Shown here one piece after another: positions 9,122-20,314 of a stretch of DNA of 48,090 bases. How positions within the stretch are numbered: position 1 is the stretch's first letter; every line of letters begins with the position of its first letter. The stretch spans positions 69,143 through 117,232 of the forward strand of contig PBWH01000014.1 in NCBI GenBank assembly GCA_002727195.1, in the 5' to 3' direction. The position numbers and the translations under genes are program-made. The DNA comes from Gemmatimonadota bacterium (GTDB lineage Bacteria > Latescibacterota > UBA2968). Under the pieces are notes generated by a model. The model had not been told where the DNA came from, ran no database searches, and saw only the letters and a list, made by a program, of their open reading frames with translations.

Positions 9122-9961
9122 ATGATCGTAGACACACATACCCATTTCTATGACCCGACTCGGCCACAGGGCATCCCCTGGCCACCCAAGGACAACGAGT
9201 TGCTCCACCGCACCGTCCTCCCGGCGAACTTCAGGGACGTCGCGAATCCGTGCGGTGTCACGAACACCGTGGTCGTTGAGGCCAGTGTCTGGGTCGAGGA
9301 CAACGATTGGATTCTCGACATCGCGAAGGACGACCCCACGATTGTCGGGTTCGTGGGCAACCTAGACACGGAGGATCCCGATTACGTCAGCAATCTGGAC
9401 CGGTTATCACAGAACGCGCTGTTTCGCGGTGTCCGACTGCGCCGTAAAGAGTTACAGAGCGCAGATAGCGAGGCGACCCTAGCTGACATGAAGGCACTGG
9501 CCGATCGGGATCTAGAGATGGACCTCCTCGCCCAGCCCGGTGACCTGGTCACAGTCGCGTCTATAGCCAGCCGGCTCCCGGATCTCCGAATCGTCTGTAA
9601 TCACGTGGCCCACGTCCTGATCACTGGAGAGAAGCCTGATCCGGAATGGGTCGCTGGCCTGAACGCCATCGCCGCTCACGAGAACGTCTACATGAAAGTT
9701 TCAGGGTTCGTCGAGCGCGCCGAACTACAACCGGCGCCTACTGATCCCGCATACTACAAAGCAACGTTTGATGCCATGTGGGATACGCTGGGTGAGGATC
9801 GGCTGGTCTACGGCAGCAACTGGCCGGTGTGTGAACGAGCCGGGTCATACGAGACAGTATTCGCGATCGCTGACGCCTTCTTCAGCGACAAGGGTGATGA
9901 AGCGAAGCAGAAGTATTTCGTTGAGAACGGGAAGCGGGCGTACAAGTGGGTAGAGCTGTGA
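9122..9961 (+). CDS. Amidohydrolase-2 family protein (lactonase-like, COG3618 type)
   Basis: A TIM-barrel metal-dependent hydrolase, 279 aa, of the group that contains L-fuconolactonase, L-rhamnono-lactonase and 2-pyrone-4,6-dicarboxylate lactonase. The N-terminal metal motif DTHTH occupies residues 4-8, and a conserved NHVAH occurs mid-protein. The usual late GSDWP is GSNWP here, so the Asp normally expected at that site is Asn. Some relatives may share this; whether activity is kept is unknown. The ATG start is nine bases downstream of the preceding stop. A sugar-acid lactonase role fits the neighbours best. Confidence 0.78.
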   Translation: MIVDTHTHFYDPTRPQGIPWPPKDNELLHRTVLPANFRDVANPCGVTNTVVVEASVWVEDNDWILDIAKDDPTIVGFVGNLDTEDPDYVSNLDRLSQNALFRGVRLRRKELQSADSEATLADMKALADRDLEMDLLAQPGDLVTVASIASRLPDLRIVCNHVAHVLITGEKPDPEWVAGLNAIAAHENVYMKVSGFVERAELQPAPTDPAYYKATFDAMWDTLGEDRLVYGSNWPVCERAGSYETVFAIADAFFSDKGDEAKQKYFVENGKRAYKWVEL

Positions 9962-10027
9962 TGTGACTGGATCGGCATAGTTGTTGCGCCTGTGTCGAGC
10001 GAGAGAGGGGGAGAAACCAAAACCTCA

Positions 10028-10047
10028 ACATAGCGGAGATGCTATGT
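10028..10047 (+). promoter_or_regulatory. Hairpin enclosing the ribosome-binding site of the four-helix-bundle gene
   Basis: ACATAGC (10028-10034) pairs with GCTATGT (10041-10047). The loop GGAGAT holds the Shine-Dalgarno sequence, and the ATG at 10044 lies in the right arm. Folding would hide the start codon, so translation may be limited or controlled. Confidence 0.45.
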
Positions 10048-10430
10048 CGATCTTTCGGTCTCACAAGGAATTGCGTGTCTATCAGATGGCGTTTAAGGCA
10101 GCCATGCAGATTTTTGAGATCACCAAATCCTTCCCAGTGGAAGAACGATTCGCACTGACCGATCAGATACGAAGATCATCGAGGTCTGTCTGCTCAAATA
10201 TTTCCGAGGCGTTGCGAAAACGCAGCTACAGAAAGGCTTTCGACCTAAAGCTGTCCGACTCAGACACGGAAGGTGCTGAGACTCAAACCTGGCTAGACTT
10301 CTCTTTAGCTTGTGGCTATATCGACGAAGGAACGGCATCAGATCTGAGCCAAAAATATGACCACATCCTAGCCAGGCTCGTTAAGATGTTGGCCAACCCG
10401 AAGCCCTGGCTGCTTCAACATCCGACCTAG
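10044..10430 (+). CDS. Four-helix-bundle protein (23S rRNA intervening-sequence protein family)
   Basis: Small helical protein, 128 aa, of the family first described as open reading frames inside 23S rRNA intervening sequences (S23/IVP) and now common as stand-alone genes. The family pattern is clear: KELRVYQMAF at the start, FPVEERFALTDQIRRSS, NISEALRKRS, then FSLACGY and a final helix. Members form homopentameric bundles with a basic patch thought to bind nucleic acid; the function is unknown. The ATG at 10044 is preceded by GCGGAG in a hairpin loop. It sits alone between the lactonase-like gene and the aldolase gene, unrelated to either, which suggests an insertion into the catabolic run. 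Confidence 0.85.
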   Translation: MSIFRSHKELRVYQMAFKAAMQIFEITKSFPVEERFALTDQIRRSSRSVCSNISEALRKRSYRKAFDLKLSDSDTEGAETQTWLDFSLACGYIDEGTASDLSQKYDHILARLVKMLANPKPWLLQHPT

Positions 10431-10499
10431 AGCCCGGCCTTTCGCCCCCCTCTCACGTTTACCTGTTCTCCCGCTCTGCTTTTGAAAGGATCAAACAAC

Positions 10500-11258
10500 T
10501 TGCGAAATAAGATGAAAGAAAGGCTCAAATGTAATGAACCGGCATTCGGACTGTCGATCACGTTCAACTCGCCTCAACTTGTGGAGATCGCTGCCCGGAT
10601 GGGGTTCGATTGGGTCCTGATCGACTGTGAACACGGGACGATCAACCTCGAGTCTGTGGAGTCATTGGCGAGGGCAGCGGAGGCTTCGGGAATCACGCCA
10701 ATCGCCAGACCCAGGAGCAAGGATCCTGCTGACATACAGCAGGTCATGGATCGAGGGGTGATGGGCGTTCAGGTTCCCCACTTGAAAACCGGGCATGATG
10801 CTCAGGATGTGGTTGATGCCGTGAAGTATCATCCGCTCGGGAAGCGTGGTCTTGCTGCAGGAACACGACCAGCTAACTATGGATTCGGAATAACCCAGTC
10901 GGAATATGTCGAAGAGGCGAACCGGGAGAGTCTAATCTGCGTGCAGTTCGAGGACAAAGAGGCGATCGAGAATGCGGACGAGATCCTGAAGGTCCCAAAC
11001 ATCGACGTCTTCTTCATCGGTCCTTCCGATCTGTCGCAATCAATGGGTCATCCCGGTCAATACGACGAGCCATCGGTCGCGGAAGCGATCAACAGCACGT
11101 TCGACAAGATCCTGGCAGCAGGGCAGACGGCAGGCACGCCGGCGAACGCGGACAAGATCAAGTCCACACTCGACCGAGGCGTTCGCTACACGTATACACA
11201 CACCACAAAGCTCCTTGGGTCTGCTGCAGATAGCTTCTTTGCCGCAGCGCGAGGTTGA
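10500..11258 (+). CDS. HpcH/HpaI-family class II aldolase
   Basis: Pyruvate-aldolase of the HpcH/HpaI family (relatives: 2-dehydro-3-deoxyglucarate aldolase GarL, 2-keto-3-deoxyrhamnonate aldolase, 4-hydroxy-2-oxoheptanedioate aldolase). It carries the family blocks FDWVLIDCEHG, a metal-binding QFEDKEAIENAD and FIGPSDLSQSMG, and 252 aa is normal. The start is TTG 10500, nine bases after AAAGGA (10485-10490); TTG 10482 is also in frame but would place that site inside the gene. It would split a 2-keto-3-deoxy sugar acid into pyruvate and an aldehyde, which the 5294 or 8150 dehydrogenase could reduce. The substrate is inferred only from neighbours. Confidence 0.85.
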   Translation: MRNKMKERLKCNEPAFGLSITFNSPQLVEIAARMGFDWVLIDCEHGTINLESVESLARAAEASGITPIARPRSKDPADIQQVMDRGVMGVQVPHLKTGHDAQDVVDAVKYHPLGKRGLAAGTRPANYGFGITQSEYVEEANRESLICVQFEDKEAIENADEILKVPNIDVFFIGPSDLSQSMGHPGQYDEPSVAEAINSTFDKILAAGQTAGTPANADKIKSTLDRGVRYTYTHTTKLLGSAADSFFAAARG

Positions 11259-11262
11259 TCGA

Positions 11263-11973
11263 ATGGACGCCCCAGTCATCGGCATCACAACCAGCTTCGA
11301 GTCTTCGGACAAGAAGGGGCGGGCTCGCATCGTCCTGAATGCGGATTACGTGTCTGCTGTCGAGCGGGCAGGTGGCGTGCCTATGGTGATCCCTGTGATG
11401 ACATCACTGGAGGCGATGCGGCTGGCCATCGGCAGACTCGACGGCCTGGTCATACCGGGTGGACCGGGCATCACCGACGGCTTGGTCGGAGATCTCCCGG
11501 AAGACCTGCCACCCGTCGCACCGGAGCGAGCACAGTCGGATCGGATTGCCTTCGAGTCGGCACAAGAACGAGAGCTTCCGATCCTTGGCATTTGCTATGG
11601 CATGCAGTTCATCAATGCCCGGTATGGCGGCTCGATCTACGGCGACGTCCAACACGAAATCGGAAGCGGCCCTCACCACCCCAAGCGGACGGACGAAGAC
11701 GCCCTAGAACACACCGTCTCGATCGAATCGGGCTCCGTTCTATCCGATCTGATCGAGACGACGGATCCAGTGAACAGCTTCCACATCCAGGCGGTGGCCG
11801 AACTCGGGTCCGATCTGAGGGTCAGTCTGCGAAGTGATGACGGATTGATCGAAGGCATCGAGACCGAAGACGGGCGCGTGATCGGCGTGCAGTTCCACCC
11901 GGAACAGCTGCCGGACACGAGCTGGGACCGTCTGTTCGGGGATCTCGTCAACCGCTCGAGAAAGGGAAGCTGA
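11263..11973 (+). CDS. Class I glutamine amidotransferase-like hydrolase (peptidase C26 / PuuD type)
   Basis: Gamma-glutamyl hydrolase-type protein, 236 aa. It has the nucleophile elbow GICYGMQ with Cys111 and the His/Glu of FHPEQ (H212, E214), completing a Cys-His-Glu triad. It opens with VIGITTSFE, as in PuuD-like enzymes that cleave gamma-glutamyl-GABA or related amides. The ATG at 11263 follows GAGG (11251-11254), and the gene starts four bases after the aldolase stop, so they are co-transcribed. The actual gamma-glutamyl substrate is unknown. Confidence 0.85.
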   Translation: MDAPVIGITTSFESSDKKGRARIVLNADYVSAVERAGGVPMVIPVMTSLEAMRLAIGRLDGLVIPGGPGITDGLVGDLPEDLPPVAPERAQSDRIAFESAQERELPILGICYGMQFINARYGGSIYGDVQHEIGSGPHHPKRTDEDALEHTVSIESGSVLSDLIETTDPVNSFHIQAVAELGSDLRVSLRSDDGLIEGIETEDGRVIGVQFHPEQLPDTSWDRLFGDLVNRSRKGS

Positions 11974-11974
11974 C

Positions 11975-12550
11975 GTGTCGGTCGCTGACGCGGAGAAGTG
12001 GAACGGGCGATATGCCGATTCAGAGGAAGGTGATACTTCACCCCTGCCCTTTCTGGCCGAGTCGATCGATCGCTTCACTCAAGGAGAGGCGCTCGTGCTA
12101 GCGGCGGGCCGTGGCAGAAACGCCGTATATCTCGCGGAACACGGCCATCGAGTTACGGCGCTCGACATCTCCGAGGTCGGCCTGGCACAATGCTCACGAC
12201 TGGCGGCATCTAGAAACACTGAGCTGACAACCCTCTGTACCGACCTAGACAACCACTACCTTGGATCGGCAAAGTATGACCTGATCACGAAGTTCTACTA
12301 CTACGAGCCATCTTTGTTCGCAAAGGTAAAGCGCGCCCTGAAGCCAGGCGGGCACCTCATCTTCCAGACCTTCTCGCAGCGACACGCCGAAGTCGGCACA
12401 TTCGGCCCGCGAAACCCAGCCTACCTCGCCGATCTGGCCGACATCCTGCCCACCTTCGACGGAGATACGGTCCTTCACAGTGAAGAGGTTGTGATATCGG
12501 ACTACGAGGACACGGAAGCCGTCTGCCAACTGATCGTTCAGGTGACCTGA
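11975..12550 (+). CDS. Class I SAM-dependent methyltransferase (TehB-like)
   Basis: A compact Rossmann-fold methyltransferase, 191 aa. Motif I is ALVLAAGRGRNAVYLAE, the acidic end of strand 2 is ALDIS, and motif IV lies near YDLITKFYYYEP. The start region EKWNGRYAD is typical of TehB/thiopurine-methyltransferase relatives that methylate small molecules or metalloid anions. The GTG start is one base after the preceding stop. The target cannot be deduced. Confidence 0.8.
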   Translation: MSVADAEKWNGRYADSEEGDTSPLPFLAESIDRFTQGEALVLAAGRGRNAVYLAEHGHRVTALDISEVGLAQCSRLAASRNTELTTLCTDLDNHYLGSAKYDLITKFYYYEPSLFAKVKRALKPGGHLIFQTFSQRHAEVGTFGPRNPAYLADLADILPTFDGDTVLHSEEVVISDYEDTEAVCQLIVQVT

Positions 12551-12574
12551 CGCGAATACGCCCGGAGGTGATCG

Positions 12575-13255
12575 ATGTACAGATCAACCACACTGACCGT
12601 TAACGACAGCCCGATGCACACGCTGATCATCGCGCAGCACCTGCCCGTGGCCCACGAAGGTCTGGAGAAGGACCCGTTCACGATTGAGGTCGTTGAACGC
12701 TATGCGGCGGCCGGATACGTTTGCGCCATCCCCTTCATCTTCCACTACTGGCCGCCCGAAGAGAACCTCGCCGTCAAGCGCGAGGAATTCCGCGACGACT
12801 GGACGGTCGATGACATCAAGGCGACGTTCGACACGCTCTCCGGCATGGACAAAGTCGACGCGGATCGCACCGGCATCCTTGGCCACTGTTGGGGCGGCCG
12901 GGTGGCGTGGCTGTCGTCTTGCCACATCCCCCAACTCAAGGGATGCGCGGTCTTTTACGGTGGGCGGGTGAAGGTACCTCACGCGGACAATGGGCCCGCC
13001 CCGATTGCGTTGGCCGACCGGATCCAGTGCCCGGTACTCGGCATCTTCGGGAATGACGACCAGAGTCCCTCGCCGGAAGACGTGAACGACTACGAGCAGG
13101 CCCTCGTGGATGCTGACGTCCTCCACGAGTTTCACCGATACGATGGCGCCGGACACGGATTCCAGGACCACACAAACGCAGATCGCTACCGGCAGGAGCA
13201 GGCGGAGGACGCCTGGTCCAAAGCTGTCGCCTTCTTCGCTAGGCAGCTTTCCTGA
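12575..13255 (+). CDS. Dienelactone hydrolase family protein
   Basis: Alpha/beta hydrolase, 226 aa, of the dienelactone hydrolase family. The nucleophile is a Cys in GHCWGG (C105), with the acid in GNDDQSPS and the His in GAGHGF, in the correct order. The family hydrolyses lactones and esters of small acids. Translation starts at ATG 12575 behind GGAGGTGAT, an unusually complete match to the 16S rRNA anti-Shine-Dalgarno, so strong translation is expected. The next gene begins one base after the stop. Confidence 0.88.
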   Translation: MYRSTTLTVNDSPMHTLIIAQHLPVAHEGLEKDPFTIEVVERYAAAGYVCAIPFIFHYWPPEENLAVKREEFRDDWTVDDIKATFDTLSGMDKVDADRTGILGHCWGGRVAWLSSCHIPQLKGCAVFYGGRVKVPHADNGPAPIALADRIQCPVLGIFGNDDQSPSPEDVNDYEQALVDADVLHEFHRYDGAGHGFQDHTNADRYRQEQAEDAWSKAVAFFARQLS

Positions 13256-13256
13256 G

Positions 13257-13622
13257 TTGGATCGGGACCGATTCGAAAAGCTGGTTGCTGACGCGCTCGA
13301 GGTGCTGCCTCAGAAGCTCAGGGAGCGGCTCGTCAACATCGATATCTCCGTTGATGACGAACCAACGCCCGAGGTGCTGGACGAGTTCGATATCGGACCG
13401 GAACACCTGCTCATGGGACTCTAAACAGAAGTCCCGTTGCCTGAACGGGGAGGTGACTACGGGATAGCGATGCCCGATCGCATCTTGCTCTTTCAAAGCC
13501 ACATCGAGGCCGTCTGCGAGACAGACGATCAGATCGCGGAGGAAATCCAGAAGACTGTCGTCCACGAAGTCGCACACTTCTTCGGTCTGGAGGAAGACGA
13601 AATTCCAGAATGGGCCAGGTAA
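13257..13622 (+). pseudogene. Small zincin-like metallopeptidase gene with an in-frame TAA
   Basis: The reading frame encodes a 120-residue protein of the small HExxH 'metallopeptidase family' (DUF1025-like). The first half starts at TTG 13257 (DRDRFEKLV) and ends LLMGL; the second half in the same frame continues TEVPLPERGGDYG and holds the zinc site HEVAH. A TAA at 13422-13424 interrupts it exactly where relatives have Tyr (LLGLY-x-x-VPL), so one base change TAC or TAT to TAA explains it. No frameshift is needed and the rest looks under selection. It may be a recent pseudogene, a sequencing error or, less likely, a readthrough site. Confidence 0.8.
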
Positions 13623-13651
13623 ACGTCATACCGACGTCATCGTAAACAGCC

Positions 13652-13686
13652 AAGGGTCCGCGGAGCGATGCTCCACGGACCCTTTT
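13652..13686. terminator. Strong hairpin between converging units
   Basis: Two 15-base arms (13652-13666 and 13670-13684) pair with one mismatch around the loop GAT, followed on the plus strand by TT. It lies between the plus-strand metallopeptidase remnant and the minus-strand nrdB and probably ends both transcripts. Confidence 0.75.
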
Positions 13687-13749
13687 GACATCCCTGATGT
13701 GGCTCCCCACGAGCTGACGGAGCCCTTACCCGCTTTCACGGGCACTTAC

Positions 13750-14868
13750 TCAGTCATCCCACACCAGTGATGCAGAACTCGTGTATTCGGTCACCCGCGT
13801 CTCGAAGAAATTCTTCTCCTTCGACAGATCGATCGTCTCGCTCATCCACGGAAAGGGGTTCTTCGATCCCCACTTGGCATTCAGCCCGATTCGCTCCATA
13901 CGGCGATCCGCAATATACTGAACATACTCACGGAACTGATTCGCGTTCAGCCCCAGCACCCCGTCGGGCAGACAGTCCTTCGCGTAGGCCACTTCGTAGT
14001 CCAGGGCCGTGTCGATCATCTGCTCGATCTCTGCCTGCAGCTCGGGCGTCCAGACATCCGGGTTCTCCTGCTTGATCCCGTTGATAAGGTCGACGCCGAA
14101 GTTCAGGTGAATCGTCTCGTCACGCAGGATATACTGGAACTGTTCGCCGATCCCCGTCATCCGATTCTGGCGGTTGAAGGACAGGATCATCACGAACCCG
14201 CTGTAGAAGAAGATCCCTTCCATAATCACGTAGAACCCGACCAAGTTCTTCAGGAACTCCTGCTTCCCCTCCAGCGTGTCCGTCGTGAAGTTCGGGTCGA
14301 GTACCGAGGATGTCAGGTCCATCACGAACTGATCCTTACCCTGGATCGACGCGACCTCGTTATACATGTTGAACACTTCACGGCCGTCGAGACCGAGCGA
14401 CTCAACGCAGTAGTGGAACGTGTGCGTATGAATCGCTTCTTCGAACGCCTGGCGGAGCAGATACTGCCGCGCTTCGGAGTTCGTGATGTGCTTGAAGATG
14501 GCGAGCACGATGTTGTTGCCGACAAGGCTTTCTCCCGTGCTGAAGAACCCAAGATTTCGGAGAATCACCTGGCGCTCAGCATCGGTCAACGCATTGGACC
14601 GCCAGAGCTCGATATCCCGCTGCATGGGGACTTCCGTCGGCATCCAGTGGTTGGCGCAGCCGTTCAGGTAGTGCTCCCAGGCCCACTCATACTTCAACGG
14701 CATCAACTGATTGACATCGACTGCCGCACAGTTGAGCAGTCGCTTGTCATCAACGTTGATCCGCTTACTCAGGTCGTAGGCCTCCCCGTTCGCACCGCAG
14801 CATCCCGCCGCAGTCACCGGAGTCGTCGGTCCTGTTTGTATCATCCCATCTACGCTGACTGCTGCCAT
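13750..14868 (-). CDS. nrdB: Ribonucleoside-diphosphate reductase beta subunit, class Ic type
   Basis: R2 subunit, 372 aa, which assembles the metallocofactor that starts radical transfer to NrdA. The six ligand positions can be placed: E113 (TGES), E144 and H147 (EEAIH), E217 (IMEGIFF), E251 and H254 (DETIH). Two features set it apart from class Ia. The radical Tyr position, four residues after H147, is Phe151, and the first ligand is Glu instead of Asp. Both match Chlamydia-type class Ic enzymes, which use a Mn(IV)/Fe(III) cofactor and no tyrosyl radical. The ATG start has AGGAG upstream. It lies downstream of nrdA on the same strand, separated by 471 bp that include repeat sequence. Confidence 0.95.
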   Translation of the reverse strand: MAAVSVDGMIQTGPTTPVTAAGCCGANGEAYDLSKRINVDDKRLLNCAAVDVNQLMPLKYEWAWEHYLNGCANHWMPTEVPMQRDIELWRSNALTDAERQVILRNLGFFSTGESLVGNNIVLAIFKHITNSEARQYLLRQAFEEAIHTHTFHYCVESLGLDGREVFNMYNEVASIQGKDQFVMDLTSSVLDPNFTTDTLEGKQEFLKNLVGFYVIMEGIFFYSGFVMILSFNRQNRMTGIGEQFQYILRDETIHLNFGVDLINGIKQENPDVWTPELQAEIEQMIDTALDYEVAYAKDCLPDGVLGLNANQFREYVQYIADRRMERIGLNAKWGSKNPFPWMSETIDLSKEKNFFETRVTEYTSSASLVWDD

Positions 14869-14941
14869 CCTCTTCTCCTCTTACGGGGATGTGCCTGTTG
14901 TTGCCATCTCGGTCACGGGGGGAACCGTCTGAAACCTTCTG

Positions 14942-15040
14942 AACCACAAAGACACGAAGACTGGAAACGTGGAAGAGTCCGGCACGACATTGCGGCCTGC
15001 CCCTGACCTGCCTTCCCTACGTCCTCTGTGCTCTCTGCGA
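14942..15040. repeat. Dispersed ACCACAAAGACACGAAG-type element
   Basis: AACCACAAAGACACGAAG at 14942-14959, and, in opposite sense, GTCCTCTGTGCTCTCTGCGA at 15021-15040, resemble the two arms of the element at 26322-26456. It lies in the nrdA-nrdB spacer. Confidence 0.45.
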
Positions 15041-15048
15041 TACTGCTC

Positions 15049-15204
15049 CTAGTTCTTGATCTCCAGCGTATACACTGCCGGCGGAAGTTCCAGCCGATTC
15101 TCCAGGAACGTCTTTGCCACTTCCGCTCCTGTCTCTACTGCCTCTTTCCGCGTCCGAAACTCATCCTCGCCCCCCACTTCCTCACCGTCAGATCGTGAAC
15201 TCAC
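15049..15204 (-). CDS. Possible small protein between nrdA and nrdB
   Basis: This minus-strand frame reads as a plausible acidic/basic small protein ending EDEFRTRKEAVETGAEVA then FLENRLELPPAVYTLEIKN before TAG. The only candidate start inside it is GTG at 15204, giving about 51 residues, with a weak GGA upstream. The frame is continuous with nrdA past its TAG at 15340-15342, so it could also be a broken-off C-terminal extension. I do not recognise the family. Composition looks coding, but this is tentative. Confidence 0.4.
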   Translation of the reverse strand: MSSRSDGEEVGGEDEFRTRKEAVETGAEVAKTFLENRLELPPAVYTLEIKN

Positions 15205-15339
15205 AGCGCATATCCGTATGAACTCCTCGCCCGTTCGTGGGCGCGAACCTCGGCATAACCGCGCACGCTCACCCCCCTTGACCTGCCAGGTCTCCGCGCA
15301 ATGCGAGACGGAACGGTTATGAGTGGATGGTGTCTCCTC

Positions 15340-18291
<2,952 letters not shown>

Positions 18292-18486
18292 AGTTGGACA
18301 GACCTCCCAAAACCGGTATAAATAATTAGCATAGCTACTACGGGGGAGTAGAAACTACGATATCAGAGATGCAAATTCTATTCGCCGATAAGTACTGAAA
18401 GCGTCCAAATCGGACCCGAACAGCCAGGGCTATTCCGTTGGAGGAAACGCGACAGCAAGAGGGGAAGAACTGCCGACTGAAGAACG

Positions 18487-18502
18487 ACCCACTATGTTGT
18501 GT
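18487..18502. promoter_or_regulatory. NrdR-box-like site, proximal to nrdA
   Basis: ACCCACTATGTTGTGT matches 13 of 16 positions of the generic NrdR consensus ACACWATATATWGTGT. It lies about 200 bp upstream of nrdA. Confidence 0.55.
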
Positions 18503-18622
18503 AAAAGAGGCTGCCATCTTCGGCTCGGGGAAACCGATGTGTGCGGGTCCGAGGGGGAACCCGAATGCCACGCCGAAAACGGCTGTTTTAGAAGGGGTGA
18601 CACTGGTCACAACTGACAGCAA

Positions 18623-18638
18623 ACACAATATATTGTGC
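18623..18638. promoter_or_regulatory. NrdR-box-like site, distal to nrdA
   Basis: ACACAATATATTGTGC matches 15 of 16 positions of the NrdR consensus and contains the perfect palindrome CACAATATATTGTG. It starts 136 bp from the proximal box, close to 13 helical turns, instead of the usual adjacent pair. Confidence 0.7.
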
Positions 18639-18997
18639 CCCCACCGAAAAGTCAACCCTAAATCTTGCCCATTTCGTAACACAGGGGAATTCGAACGGTA
18701 TCCTTTGAATTTCAAACATTTAGCCAAATTCCGACCTAAGATGACCTCAAACGACACTAATATAAGACCCCCAACCACTATCAGCCTGGCTCATCGATCG
18801 GTGCCAGACCTGCTACATCAGGACCGAAGGTTGTCAATCTTAGTCAGTCCCATGGCCCCCAACCAGGTCGAAAACGGATCAGCTTGACCAGTCCTGGTGT
18901 AGACTGAATACATACTAGATCAAGTAAAAACGCTTTCCCGCGGACGGAAGTTTCTATTTATTATGCAACTTGGGTCCATTAGACCTCGTATGGATAA

Positions 18998-20035
18998 ATG
19001 AAACGGATCGAAAACGTACCGACGAACCTGTTTACCGGCTTGCTGGGTGTTGGTAAGACGACGGCGATTCTCGATCTGGTCGGCAAGAAGCCGGGCAGCG
19101 AGCGGTGGGCAATTCTCGTCAACGAATTCGGGGATGTCCCGATTGATCAGGCGGTTTTCGAAGAGCGAGCCGTCGACGGGATCCGGATTCGGGAAGTCGC
19201 AGGAGGATGCCTTTGCTGTACGGCGGGTGTCTCGCTCCAGGTTGCGCTCACCCTGTTGCTGCGGGAAGCCGATCCCGATCGGCTGCTGATCGAGATGTCG
19301 GGTATGGGGCATCCAGGGAGCGTCCTGTTCACGCTCCGCGAAGGAAGCCTCTCCGAGGCCATCGACCTGAAGGCCACGCTCTGCCTGGTCGACCCGAGAG
19401 ATGTCGACGAGCCGGAGATCAGGGATTCGCAGATCTTCCAGGATCAGGTCCACCTGGCCGACGTGCTTGTCGCTAACAAGGTCGATCTGGCTGAACCGGA
19501 AGAGGTTGATGCCTTCGACAGGTGGAGCACGTCGCTCTATCCGCCGAAGGGTGCGGTCCACAAGACGAACGGCGGTGAGATCGACCCGAGTTGGTTGGAC
19601 CTGGACACCGACCCGTTGAGGGTTCCGCTCTTCCCGGACCTCCACGAACTTGACGGGCACCAACACGACGAGCACGCGCACCACGATCACGCGCACGATG
19701 AGGTTGAGGACGACCCTATCCTGGAAGCCGGAAAGCCTTACCGTTCGGTAAACGAGGGCTACGGTCGCTATGCCTGCGGTTGGATTTTCTCGCCCCAGGA
19801 CGTGTTCGACGAAGAGGAACTTCTGATGACGCTGGCCGGAGACGACGACGTCGATCGGATCAAGGGCGCATTCAGAATCGGGGGCGACGCGATCCTGCTG
19901 AATCGCACAGGATCGAAGATTGAAACCCGACGGACGGCATATGCACGGGACAGTCGCTTGGAAATTATCACGCGGCGAGCAGACACGGACTGGGCTGCGG
20001 TCGAACGCGACCTGCTCGCCTGCTTGAAGCAATGA
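18998..20035 (+). CDS. G3E-family GTPase (CobW/P47K; metallochaperone-like)
   Basis: COG0523-type GTPase, 345 aa. Walker A is GLLGVGKTT (14-22), the family metal motif CxCC is CLCC (71-74) and the G4 motif is NKVD (160-163). A His/Asp-rich stretch (221-233) is typical of metal-delivering members. These proteins insert or traffic metal (zinc, nickel, cobalt) using GTP. It differs from the second G3E protein at 31162, so the genome has at least two. The ATG overlaps no upstream gene and the Shine-Dalgarno is weak. The stop overlaps yidD by 4 bp (ATGA), tying it to the yidD-cysS unit. The metal is not determined. Confidence 0.88.
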   Translation: MKRIENVPTNLFTGLLGVGKTTAILDLVGKKPGSERWAILVNEFGDVPIDQAVFEERAVDGIRIREVAGGCLCCTAGVSLQVALTLLLREADPDRLLIEMSGMGHPGSVLFTLREGSLSEAIDLKATLCLVDPRDVDEPEIRDSQIFQDQVHLADVLVANKVDLAEPEEVDAFDRWSTSLYPPKGAVHKTNGGEIDPSWLDLDTDPLRVPLFPDLHELDGHQHDEHAHHDHAHDEVEDDPILEAGKPYRSVNEGYGRYACGWIFSPQDVFDEEELLMTLAGDDDVDRIKGAFRIGGDAILLNRTGSKIETRRTAYARDSRLEIITRRADTDWAAVERDLLACLKQ

Positions 20036-20304
20036 CTGGCGTGATGAAGTTGCTGGGCCTGCCGTGCCGGCTCGTGATCTTGGCGTATCGGTGGACGGTT
20101 TCGCCACTCCTGCAAGCGTTATTCCCGGGGATGGGCTGTCGGTTCCACCCCACGTGCTCAGAATATGCACTCGAGTGCTTTAAGTCTTACGCGCCCTGGA
20201 ATGCACTCTACCTGAGCGTTCGACGCGTCGCGAGATGCCACCCGTATCACCCGGGCGGATACGATCCAGTTCCCGATCCGGACCCAAAAGGGAGGATGCC
20301 CTAG
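20032..20304 (+). CDS. yidD: Membrane protein insertion efficiency factor YidD
   Basis: Small amphipathic protein, 90 aa, with the family block [11 protein letters not shown] and the second conserved part [18 protein letters not shown]. YidD helps YidC/Sec insert inner-membrane proteins at the cytoplasmic face. It usually lies in the rnpA-yidC-rpmH cluster; here it is detached and overlaps a G3E GTPase gene by 4 bp, an unusual setting. GGAGG at 20291-20295 inside its end may serve the next gene. Confidence 0.93.
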   Translation: MTGVMKLLGLPCRLVILAYRWTVSPLLQALFPGMGCRFHPTCSEYALECFKSYAPWNALYLSVRRVARCHPYHPGGYDPVPDPDPKGRMP

Positions 20305-20314
20305 CGCTGTTGTT

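Larger units (their letters stand above)
18292..18997. other. Long divergent intergenic region nrdA / G3E GTPase
   Basis: About 700 bp between divergent genes with no convincing gene; frames open on both strands here lack recognisable protein composition. It holds two NrdR-box-like palindromes, an AT-rich TATAAATAATTA at 18316-18327 that could supply the nrdA -10 region, and ATACATAC (18908-18915), which resembles the half-site of the zinc-island element. The remaining sequence shows nothing I can name. Confidence 0.6.

Noticed and set aside
9800..9835. GSNWP instead of GSDWP in the amidohydrolase taken as proof of inactivity
   Set aside because: The rest of the protein is well kept and the variant may occur in active relatives, so no claim of inactivation is made.
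18400..18640. Possible cobalamin riboswitch upstream of nrdA
   Set aside because: Some nrd genes have one and GGGAA-like pieces occur, but the B12-box and the ordered core seen at 41885-42060 are absent.
18338..18887. Open frames on both strands in the nrdA upstream region
   Set aside because: Neither resembles a protein, both cross the NrdR-box-like sites, and no ribosome-binding site is convincing.
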